Shown in pieces: positions 1 through 5,826 of a DNA stretch of 7,814 nucleotides (position 1 is the first letter of the stretch; each line of letters starts with the position of its first letter). The stretch is from an uncultured Spirochaetaceae bacterium. GTDB lineage: Bacteria; Spirochaetota; Spirochaetia; Sphaerochaetales; Sphaerochaetaceae. Both the position numbers and the translations under genes were made by a program. The DNA is taken from contig CANRIJ010000070.1 of the NCBI GenBank assembly GCA_947630635.1, positions 1-7,814 on the forward strand, written 5' to 3'. Under the pieces are notes generated by a model, which had not been told where the DNA came from, ran no database searches, and was given only the letters and a program-made list of their open reading frames with translations.

Positions 1-87
1 TATAAGAATTTATATTTTTAGTATTTAAAAAATTAAAAAATTTTAAGGAAATTTTTCACGAAATTATTTTCATGGGCAGAAATGACA
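1..87. other. AT-rich non-coding DNA beyond the terminator
   Basis: No gene is seen here. The first 60 bases hold only about seven G or C, with long A and T runs. On the minus strand, CATGAAA and TTTCGTG (57-74) can form a 7-bp stem with one G-T wobble and a 4-nt loop. This may be a second weak terminator element or an AT-rich promoter region for a gene beyond the left edge; nothing in the window decides between these. Confidence 0.5.
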
Positions 88-116
88 CCAAGAAAGCCCT
101 CTTTAATATAGAGGGC
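88..116 (-). terminator. Probable intrinsic terminator at the end of the operon
   Basis: Read on the minus strand, GCCCTCT and AGAGGGC (110-116 and 96-102) form a 7-bp GC-rich stem with a 7-nt loop, followed by TTTCTTGG. It begins 25 bp after the stop of the repeat-protein gene. The U-tract is short and interrupted, so termination may be incomplete. On the plus strand no T-run follows the stem, so it serves the minus-strand unit. Confidence 0.6.
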
Positions 117-141
117 ATGTCAATAAGATTTATCGATTGGA

Positions 142-945
142 TTATATGAACTTTGAGTCATCTTCAGCATTTACGACCACAGAATAGCCTCTGAAGAAGT
201 TGTATAGAGTCTCTTTAAAGGTCTTGTATTTTCCTTGATAGTTGACCTCACTTAGTCCGCTTTCTTTAAATGCATCAGGCGCAGATGATAAGAGTGAAGA
301 GGATACTGTTATGCTCTTAAGTCCCTCTGTCTTTTCAAAGGCGCCATTGGAAATATACCTCACTCCCCTTAAATCAATCTCCTTCAGCATCTTGCATGAG
401 GCAAATGCATTCTTGCCAATGCTCTGAACGCTAGAGGAGAACTCAACACTCTCAAGTGATAGACAATCCTTAAAGGTATTTTCTTTAATAGCATTTACCA
501 TTGGAGGAATTACTATACTCTTTAAGAGCCTATCGCCTTGAAAAGCACCCTTTCCAATGCTCTTTAGAGTAGATGGAAGCCTAACGCTCTTGAGCGCATG
601 GCAAGACCTAAATGCCTCATCTCCAATCTCCTCTATGCCATCCTCTATACTCACGCTCTTTAAGTCACTTAGATAATAAAAGGCGCGATCTCCAATTTTG
701 ACTATCTTCTCTCCCTTAACACTAGATGGAATAGATATATTGAAAAATCCAGAAGCCTCTGGACCAATTCCAATAATAGTTCCTTTGCCATCAGTATCAA
801 TCATCGATTCAAAATCGTAATCTGCTATATAAGACACTCCACCCTCAGATAGAGGAATATTCCCGATTGTAGGTGGTACGGCTGCATATAAGCCCAAGGC
901 CAAAGATGATAGCGCTACTGCCAAAACAAATTTTCTTATCTTCAT
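142..945 (-). CDS. Secreted BspA-type leucine-rich-repeat protein (LRR_5)
   Basis: This small 267-residue exported protein has tandem LRR_5 (BspA / Treponema pallidum TpLRR-like) repeats, a fold usually used for adhesion or other binding outside the cytoplasm. The N-terminus is a signal peptide: KIRK, then the hydrophobic FVLAVALSSLALGL, with likely cleavage after A21 or A22; there is no lipobox Cys. Residues about 23-75 form a non-repeat head with a cap-like segment. Repeats begin at L95, L118, L141, L164, L187 and L209, i.e. 23-residue spacing for four steps and 22 for the last, in the pattern LKSVxIPxxVxxIGxxAFxx. The tail after 231 is irregular. There is no transmembrane anchor or sorting signal. 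The start codon has no clear Shine-Dalgarno and lies 12 bp after the membrane-protein gene, so the two are probably co-expressed. The ligand is unknown. Confidence 0.88.
   Translation of the reverse strand: MKIRKFVLAVALSSLALGLYAAVPPTIGNIPLSEGGVSYIADYDFESMIDTDGKGTIIGIGPEASGFFNISIPSSVKGEKIVKIGDRAFYYLSDLKSVSIEDGIEEIGDEAFRSCHALKSVRLPSTLKSIGKGAFQGDRLLKSIVIPPMVNAIKENTFKDCLSLESVEFSSSVQSIGKNAFASCKMLKEIDLRGVRYISNGAFEKTEGLKSITVSSSLLSSAPDAFKESGLSEVNYQGKYKTFKETLYNFFRGYSVVVNAEDDSKFI
256..663 (-). repeat. Tandem leucine-rich-repeat coding units
   Basis: Six consecutive repeat units encode residues 95-230 of the secreted protein. Four units are exactly 69 bp and the last two 66 bp, the change falling at the fifth unit. 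Related short words recur at the DNA level (for example CTCTTTAAG and CCAATGCTCT on the plus strand), but the units have diverged and are not perfect copies. Confidence 0.85.
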
Positions 946-957
946 TCTATACGAAAG

Positions 958-2274
958 TTAACGTCTTTTTGGCCAATCGTCTCTTACTTCGTATTCATCA
1001 TCGGGTATCTCACCCCTTAATAGATCGAAAAATTTATCTCGCTTTCTGTATTCGTTTCCAAATCTGTATTTTCTGAGCTCTCTGTCGCTCTGGCTCTTTG
1101 AAGAAGAGTCATAGTGCCTATCGTCTCTCTCAGTGTCTCTGCGCCTATCCTCAATGTAGCGTCTTGATTCTCTGGGATCTGGAGAATAATAGCGCCTCTC
1201 TCTTTCTCTCTCCATAGCCTTAATGGCGTCCTCATAGCCCCTCATATAATCATCGCTATCGCCAAAGTCCCTATAGAAAGCACTATCTCTCGTGGGATAT
1301 CTATCATCATAGGGATGCCTTAAGGCATATGCATCTTCAGGATATCTTAATCTATCTTTTCGATCGTAGGGATTATCCCTATCAGCATACGTTGGGGCCT
1401 CTTGAGATATCTCATCCTCCCCCTCCTTAACAGTCTCTGCATTCTCATCATACTTCGAGTCATCGAGTCTCTTGAGTGATTTGAAGCATGACTTCATACC
1501 CAGTGAGGAGAATACAAAGCAATATGAGACATAGAATGCTACATTATAGTCAGATATAATCGAGGTTCCCAAATTTACAATAAGGCTGGTAAATGTGATA
1601 TCACCCACTTTAAGGTACTCTATAAAGTTTCTTCCAAGAAGCGCAGATCCTATTGTCAAAAGCGATAGCACTATGTTTATGTACCAAGGGCATGCCTCAC
1701 TTCTTCTTGTGCAAATCAGAATAAAGAGTGCAAGAAGGATCATCAGTGCTGACATCGATACCGTTGTATAGCCAACAAGCTCAGGAACCTCACTTGGGAT
1801 TCTAAAGAAGAATGTGACGATTATCACACAAGCTGTTGCAAGACCAAGCATCAGAAGCCATCCCGCTAGCCTCTTTCTTCTTGAATAGAATGAGTATGCA
1901 TATATAGGCATCAGGGCACTCAAAAGCGCATAGGCTATAGGAATTCCAAGGACATACCCATCGTCACTTCGCAAATACCTCAAGACGCCCCACTCTCCGA
2001 TGACAACCAAAAGCCAAATTATGGCACTCAAGAGAAGAAGCCCCCTTCTTGAGCCGCTTCTTGTTATAACAGCAGCAGAGATCAAAGAGAATGCAACTGC
2101 CATATAGGCAATGACATTGAAGACGATCATCTTCACCAAAAAATGGCCCCAGTTTGCGATGAGAAAGACGGCAAACGGAATGAGTGGAATAAATAGACCC
2201 AAGAGAACATACCATGTTATGTTTAACTCGGGCTCATAATTCTCGTATTCGTCTTCTATTCTTCTATCAGTCAT
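958..2274 (-). CDS. Polytopic membrane protein with long Arg/Asp/Tyr-rich cytoplasmic tail, unknown function
   Basis: I do not recognise a family for this 438-residue protein. Residues 1-19 are acidic. About eight hydrophobic segments follow, roughly 21-41, 48-70, 78-98, 107-130, 136-157, 168-188, 197-217 and 242-260. Positively charged stretches (TRSGSRR, YSRRKR, CTRR, KSLKR) fall after segments 2, 4, 6 and 8, which by the positive-inside rule gives a consistent topology with both ends in the cytoplasm. Residues from about 262 to 438 form a hydrophilic, probably disordered tail. By my count its last 142 residues hold about 30 Arg, 26 Asp, 15 Tyr and 13 Glu, with repeated DRY, RYP and ERERER patterns. 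There is no Shine-Dalgarno, but a TATAAT lies 10 nt upstream of the ATG. It starts 25 bp after the formyltransferase gene and ends 12 bp before the repeat-protein gene. The gene is real: a full-length frame with sensible topology; its role is unknown. Confidence 0.8.
   Translation of the reverse strand: MTDRRIEDEYENYEPELNITWYVLLGLFIPLIPFAVFLIANWGHFLVKMIVFNVIAYMAVAFSLISAAVITRSGSRRGLLLLSAIIWLLVVIGEWGVLRYLRSDDGYVLGIPIAYALLSALMPIYAYSFYSRRKRLAGWLLMLGLATACVIIVTFFFRIPSEVPELVGYTTVSMSALMILLALFILICTRRSEACPWYINIVLSLLTIGSALLGRNFIEYLKVGDITFTSLIVNLGTSIISDYNVAFYVSYCFVFSSLGMKSCFKSLKRLDDSKYDENAETVKEGEDEISQEAPTYADRDNPYDRKDRLRYPEDAYALRHPYDDRYPTRDSAFYRDFGDSDDYMRGYEDAIKAMERERERRYYSPDPRESRRYIEDRRRDTERDDRHYDSSSKSQSDRELRKYRFGNEYRKRDKFFDLLRGEIPDDEYEVRDDWPKRR
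1195..1213. repeat. Perfect 19-bp homopurine/homopyrimidine mirror repeat
   Basis: The plus strand is pure pyrimidine over these 19 bases and reads the same in both directions around a central T at 1204. It lies in the membrane protein's tail, within the codons for its ERERERR stretch. Mirror repeats of this kind can form triplex DNA, but at this length the charged low-complexity coding sequence is enough to explain it. Confidence 0.7.
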
Positions 2275-2284
2275 TCAAAGTCAG

Positions 2285-2290
2285 ATTATA
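2285..2290 (-). promoter_or_regulatory. Possible -10 box upstream of the membrane-protein gene
   Basis: A perfect TATAAT lies in the 25-bp gap after the formyltransferase gene, 10 nt before the ATG at 2274. Transcription would start only a few bases before the ATG, giving a nearly leaderless mRNA, in keeping with the missing Shine-Dalgarno. No good -35 box is present at 16-18 bp; the nearest candidate, TTGTCA at 2304-2309, is only 13 bp away. A chance match is quite possible. Confidence 0.3.
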
Positions 2291-2299
2291 CAGAATTAA

Positions 2300-3469
2300 T
2301 CAATGACAAAATAGCCTAACATTATTGAAGATAAGTGTAATGCCAAGCCTATCTGCCTCTTTTATCACAAGGTCGTCTCTAATTGAACCACCCGGCTCTA
2401 CTATATAGGAGACACCTGAGCGAGATGCTCTCTTTATACTGTCTGAGAATGGAAAAAACGCATCGCTAGAGAGTGAGACTCCCCTGATTTTCGAAAGATA
2501 ATCTTTCTTTTCATCAAAAGTAAACGGCACTGGCTCAGTCTCAAAATACTCTCTCCAAGAGGAGATGACATCCATTTCGCTGTTATCAAGAAGGTATGAT
2601 TCAATTATGTTGTCCCTCTCATTTCTAGAGAGCCCCTTCTTAAAGCGAAGAGACTGGACTCTGTCACTGAGCCTGAGAAGAAACCTGTCTGCCTTATCCC
2701 CGCCAAGCCGCACTGACTGTATCCTCGACTGGCCACCTGCTGCAACAGAGATTGCCATAGAATACTTAGAATAGACAATAGAGTTTGACTCCGCATATTT
2801 ATTTGTCAGAAGAGCGATCTTCAGATCCTCAACTGCGCTATCAGGCAGATCTTTGCACTCAGAGACTATCTCGGATGAGAGATCCTCATCTTTTGGGGTA
2901 TAGGTATTTCGCTCCTCTATGAACTTGATGCCATAAACTGATCTCTCCTCGATTAATGGAGCAGTATAGTCCTCATCAATTTCCAGTACGACATACCTTC
3001 CTCCCTTTTTGCCCTTTAGTATCTCCCTCGCCCTATCAGTATAGCCAGGGGCAATAACTCCATCTGATACCTCTCTCGCTATAAGAGACGCAGTTACCTC
3101 GTCGCAAATATCACTTAGGCCTATAAAGTCGCCAAAGGATGCAACCCTATCTGCCCCACGAGCCTTTAGAAAGGCCTCAGAAAGAGGGCTTATATCCTCT
3201 TTAAGTGGTGCAAAGAGCGCTCTTTTGAGGCTATCTGTCAAAGAGCCGCTTACTGCAGCGCCAGCAGGAGACAGATGCTTGAATGAGGCTGAGGCAGGCT
3301 TTGATGTGGCCTCTTTCAGATCCTTTGCAAGGCTATATGCCTTTAGGGCATCCAAGAGATTGATGTAGCCGGGAGTTCCATTTACAACCTCAATTGGAAG
3401 CTTACCATCAAACTCAATTGATGCATTTTTCTGATGTGGGTTAAGGCCATACTTCAAAGAAAGTCTCAT
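2300..3469 (-). CDS. purH: Stand-alone AICAR formyltransferase (PurH C-terminal domain type)
   Basis: This transfers a formyl group from 10-formyltetrahydrofolate to AICAR, giving FAICAR. The 389 residues correspond to the transformylase half of bifunctional PurH (about 530 aa in E. coli); the cyclohydrolase half is absent and is replaced by the upstream PurO-type gene. Motifs in order: LKYGLNPHQ at 5-13, NLLDALKAYSLAK at 37-49, the catalytic ASFKHLSPAGAA at 61-72 with K64-H65, NKYAESNSIVY at 223-233, AAGGQSRIQSVRLGGDKAD at 243-261, SSDAFFPFSDSI at 334-345, VEPGGSIRD at 357-365 and the C-terminal VRLFCH. The protein is therefore intact at both ends. The start shares ATGA with the end of the cyclohydrolase gene, and a GAGGG at 3474-3478 precedes it by 4 nt. 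Stand-alone formyltransferases of about 390 aa are known from Clostridia, Actinobacteria and other anaerobes. Confidence 0.93.
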   Translation of the reverse strand: MRLSLKYGLNPHQKNASIEFDGKLPIEVVNGTPGYINLLDALKAYSLAKDLKEATSKPASASFKHLSPAGAAVSGSLTDSLKRALFAPLKEDISPLSEAFLKARGADRVASFGDFIGLSDICDEVTASLIAREVSDGVIAPGYTDRAREILKGKKGGRYVVLEIDEDYTAPLIEERSVYGIKFIEERNTYTPKDEDLSSEIVSECKDLPDSAVEDLKIALLTNKYAESNSIVYSKYSMAISVAAGGQSRIQSVRLGGDKADRFLLRLSDRVQSLRFKKGLSRNERDNIIESYLLDNSEMDVISSWREYFETEPVPFTFDEKKDYLSKIRGVSLSSDAFFPFSDSIKRASRSGVSYIVEPGGSIRDDLVIKEADRLGITLIFNNVRLFCH

Positions 3470-4110
3470 ACTTCCCTCTTATTCAAAATGATCTCATCTA
3501 TGCCATCAGATAGATAAACAGAGACTCTGTATTCCCTATTTAAAGAGAACCATATCTCCTCTTTTAGCTCCTCAAGGCTCTTTGCAAGAGAGAGAAGCAC
3601 TGGATCCTGATCAAATGAAGAGATATCTCCATCGCCATTATATGTCTGGATAATATGCGAGTAGCCATTCATCTTCTTATAGTTCCAAACAGCCTTCTCG
3701 CCCTCTCTGACAATTCCCATAGAATAAGAGGAGTCCTCAAGATTATAAAGTAGCGCAATTCTTGGAGTCTTATACTTATCGGGCTCTGGATATATATCCC
3801 CTAAGGCCTCAATGAAAGTGTGCCCAGCATTTACCTTTTCAGCTATCTCTAGAGTATGGCTTCCATTTCCAATTATCCGCCTCACAGGAATTGAAATGGA
3901 CATTGGATACTCTCTAAGAATGTCCATGGCCTTCTCATCATAGCTCTCGACTCTAAGCTCGTTTAGGTCCTTCACGATATGCCTATTCTGGCTCTCATGG
4001 CTTCGCCCAGTAAGTATATATGCAAGAACCGGCTTACCGTCTTCCATGCTCCCGGCTATGATTGCACGCCCTATATAGAGCTTCTCAGATAGGTACTCGC
4101 CTACTCTCAT
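3466..4110 (-). CDS. purO: IMP cyclohydrolase, PurO-like family
   Basis: This is predicted to close FAICAR to IMP, the last step of de novo purine synthesis, in the cytoplasm. The 214 residues match the stand-alone PurO-type (PF07826, Ntn-hydrolase fold) protein found in archaea and many anaerobic bacteria, not the MGS-like N-terminal domain of bifunctional PurH. Family signatures: LYIGRAIIAG at 11-20 (the family's Y-x-GR-x-I-x-x-G block), YILTGRSHESQNR at 31-43, GNGSHTLEI at 81-89 (usually NGDQTDT), EPDKYKTPRIAL at 109-120 and IQTYNGDGDISSF at 154-166. The start ATG directly follows the TAG of the AcnX small-subunit gene and has no good Shine-Dalgarno of its own, so ribosomes probably re-initiate here. 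It ends in a 4-bp ATGA overlap with the formyltransferase gene, its functional partner. The GNGSHT variant of the GDQTDT block is the main departure from the pattern I recall. Confidence 0.88.
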   Translation of the reverse strand: MRVGEYLSEKLYIGRAIIAGSMEDGKPVLAYILTGRSHESQNRHIVKDLNELRVESYDEKAMDILREYPMSISIPVRRIIGNGSHTLEIAEKVNAGHTFIEALGDIYPEPDKYKTPRIALLYNLEDSSYSMGIVREGEKAVWNYKKMNGYSHIIQTYNGDGDISSFDQDPVLLSLAKSLEELKEEIWFSLNREYRVSVYLSDGIDEIILNKREV

Positions 4111-4557
4111 CTATCTTTTGACCTTTACGCTTCCGTCCTCGAAGACCTCAATATCATCTCCATCTTGGACAAAGGAGAGAAACTCATCTCCAAGCATATC
4201 AACAGCAACCATATCGCTATCTGTCCATACCTCGCTCAGTATTGCTCCAGCTGCAGCAAGAGAGTCTATCTCCTTTGAAAAGAGCATGCATTTTGGCTCT
4301 CGAGAGAAAGAGGAAGCACAGTAGAGAACAAGACCGCCGGTAGTGGATCCGATTGTCTGAGGAAGGCAGAGTGCTCTTCCCGCCATCTCCTTTCCGTAGA
4401 GCTCCCTATTGCTCTGATCCGAGCACTTTGCCTTCTTATCGCCAAACATAAGCGAGTGCTGGTAGCTAGCAAGTGTATTGAAACCCTCATGGCTAACAAG
4501 GGCCTTTGCCTTACATTTGCCTTTGACTATTGGCCTGCCCTTAAATACTCTTTCCAT
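4111..4557 (-). CDS. Aconitase X small (swivelling) subunit, DUF126 family
   Basis: This is the partner of the AcnX large subunit: a swivelling beta-barrel domain equivalent to the small domain of aconitases, which closes over the active site. At 148 residues it has the usual length. The key segment is ALCLPQTIGSTTGG at 62-75, where S71 sits at the Gly-Ser-Ser/Thr position expected to act in catalysis. AAAGAIL (101-107) and a C-terminal DGDDIEVFEDG (132-142) also fit the family. The start is ATG 4557, not the in-frame TTG at 4581: a strong GGAGG (4563-4567) lies 5 nt before this ATG, whereas the longer form would add eight residues and put the Shine-Dalgarno inside the coding region. It overlaps the large-subunit gene by 17 bp, implying coupled translation of the two chains. 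Its TAG stop is followed directly by the ATG of the IMP cyclohydrolase gene. Confidence 0.92.
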   Translation of the reverse strand: MERVFKGRPIVKGKCKAKALVSHEGFNTLASYQHSLMFGDKKAKCSDQSNRELYGKEMAGRALCLPQTIGSTTGGLVLYCASSFSREPKCMLFSKEIDSLAAAGAILSEVWTDSDMVAVDMLGDEFLSFVQDGDDIEVFEDGSVKVKR

Positions 4558-5824
4558 GCTTTCCTCCGGTAACGTACTCAATAAGGTCCTCTTCCTTCAT
4601 GTATCTGCTTGAAGTATAGGTCCTGAGCTTATTTGAAGATGTTATTGTTGGCATCTTCTTGCACTCGGGGTTATTCATATACATCAAAGGACAGATGTAG
4701 GAGAGAACTACGCCCTCACTCTCCAAACGAGAGGCTGCTTCATTCTTTCTAAACTTCTCAAGAACAGCAGGTGCAGCGGTAATAACAAGTGGAATTACAG
4801 TCTTTTTCCTTCCATTCTTTTTTAAGGCAGCCTCAATTCTCTCTGCCCATGAGAAGAGCTGCTTCTCAGTTAGGTGCGGACATCCGACAAAGGCGACCTT
4901 TGCCTTGCTATCTGGATTCTTCCAAATAACAGGATAAGACTCTAAAACCCTCTCAAGCTCCTGATCGTCGATAACATAGGTCTTATAGCCCTCTTTCAAT
5001 AGAGCTCTCTTATAGTCAACTGCCTCAGGAGTAATATTCTCTACATGGTATAGCCCAACAGCACCATTTGAGGCAGCTCCCGCTCCCATGTCCTTCAAAT
5101 AGGCCTTGGCGCTATCATCAAGGCCCATAAAGTACTTATCAAGCCCTACTATATATGGAGTCTCTTCCATGACTTTAAGGCCGATTGCAGAGCCCAAGAG
5201 CTGCGCTTCAGGAAGCTTCTCTGTCTTGACTTCAATCAAATAGTCTGCCTTTCTCCCCTCATCAGTCAAAAGACCGAAGAAGGGCACACAGCCCACAATC
5301 GATCCAAAAAGATCGATTATTCCAGAGTTTCTATTGCATCTTGCACCCAAAACGGAATTTGCATATACGACTGCAGAAGACTCTGCCCATGATAGGATAT
5401 CTCCTCTCTTTGGAGTATTTCCAACCTCATCAAGGTAGCATGTGCATGTAAAGGCCTTCTCATCCAAAAGGCCTAGAGCCTTAAGCTGCTCATTATAGCT
5501 TGACTGCATGCCATACATAATCTTGAAAAAGAGCTTTTGCACCAAGCTCTGCGGAACATTTGAATCAAGCGGAATCGGATCGGCAGAGAATGGCTGAGAG
5601 GATTTTACCCCTGAAAGTATTATCTCATCCATGAGGGCATAGACTGGCTTCATTACAGAAAGGCCAAAGGATGTAACAAGATGCCCCTTTGTACCCGGAG
5701 TAATATCAACCATCTTCTCTGCTCCGAAGATCTCTCCATATTTCACGAGAGTCCTCATGATCTTTGCCTTAACCTCTCCCTCTTTGCCATTTAATATGGC
5801 CTCTTCCCTCTCATTAAGCTTCAT
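4541..5824 (-). CDS. Aconitase X large (catalytic) subunit, DUF521 family
   Basis: This is the large subunit of a two-chain aconitase X (AcnX), an Fe-S hydro-lyase. Characterised members are cis-3-hydroxy-L-proline dehydratase (bacteria) and phosphomevalonate dehydratase (archaea). Family motifs are visible: VDITPGTKGH near 39-48, FTCTCYLDEVGN near 125-136, WAESSAVVYANSVLGARCNR near 146-165, GLLTDEGRKAD near 184-194, GCPHLT near 314-319 and the C-terminal YICPLMYMN near 376-384. Cysteines in CTCY, GCPH and ICPL are likely cluster ligands (inference). The family's usual GARTNR reads GARCNR here. I chose the ATG at 5824 (427 aa): a GAGGG at 5832-5836 lies 7 nt from it but only 1 nt from the alternative ATG at 5830, which would form an ATGA overlap with the upstream stop. 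The length is normal for a separate large subunit. The 3' end overlaps the small-subunit gene by 17 bp. Family confidence is high; the substrate is open. Confidence 0.93.
   Translation of the reverse strand: MKLNEREEAILNGKEGEVKAKIMRTLVKYGEIFGAEKMVDITPGTKGHLVTSFGLSVMKPVYALMDEIILSGVKSSQPFSADPIPLDSNVPQSLVQKLFFKIMYGMQSSYNEQLKALGLLDEKAFTCTCYLDEVGNTPKRGDILSWAESSAVVYANSVLGARCNRNSGIIDLFGSIVGCVPFFGLLTDEGRKADYLIEVKTEKLPEAQLLGSAIGLKVMEETPYIVGLDKYFMGLDDSAKAYLKDMGAGAASNGAVGLYHVENITPEAVDYKRALLKEGYKTYVIDDQELERVLESYPVIWKNPDSKAKVAFVGCPHLTEKQLFSWAERIEAALKKNGRKKTVIPLVITAAPAVLEKFRKNEAASRLESEGVVLSYICPLMYMNNPECKKMPTITSSNKLRTYTSSRYMKEEDLIEYVTGGKHGKSI
4563..4567 (-). promoter_or_regulatory. Shine-Dalgarno for the AcnX small subunit
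   Basis: GGAGG, 5 nt upstream of the ATG at 4557 and inside the last codons of the large-subunit gene. It is the strongest ribosome binding site in the window and decides the start against the in-frame TTG at 4581. Confidence 0.85.
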
Positions 5825-5826
5825 AA

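Noticed and set aside
72..149. Short plus-strand ORF of 25 codons with an upstream AAGGAA
   Set aside because: It runs through the terminator hairpin and into the repeat-protein gene, the purine-rich motif is much too far from the ATG, and the peptide has no recognisable features.
242..427. Plus-strand ORF antisense to the LRR gene
   Set aside because: It is antisense to a convincing repeat-protein gene and its peptide shows no domain; it arises from the complementary strand of the repeat units.
2300..3469. Truncated purH pseudogene lacking its N-terminal domain
   Set aside because: The domain has intact ends and all key motifs, the length matches known stand-alone formyltransferases, and the missing activity is supplied by the overlapping PurO-type gene.
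4118..4324. Plus-strand ORF antisense to the AcnX small subunit; similar ones at 873-1076, 2565-2774, 5966-6193 and 6572-6787
   Set aside because: All lie opposite genes with clear family motifs, and their peptides are Ser/Leu-rich low-information sequence typical of antisense frames.
4111..5824. Archaeal-type phosphomevalonate dehydratase in a mevalonate pathway
   Set aside because: No UbiD-like decarboxylase, prenyltransferase UbiX or other mevalonate gene is in the window; the partner is an enoate reductase. The idea cannot be excluded without the right-hand flank.
4541..5824. Catabolic aconitase or isopropylmalate isomerase of the usual type
   Set aside because: The motifs belong to the AcnX large/small pair, not to classical AcnA/AcnB or LeuC/LeuD.
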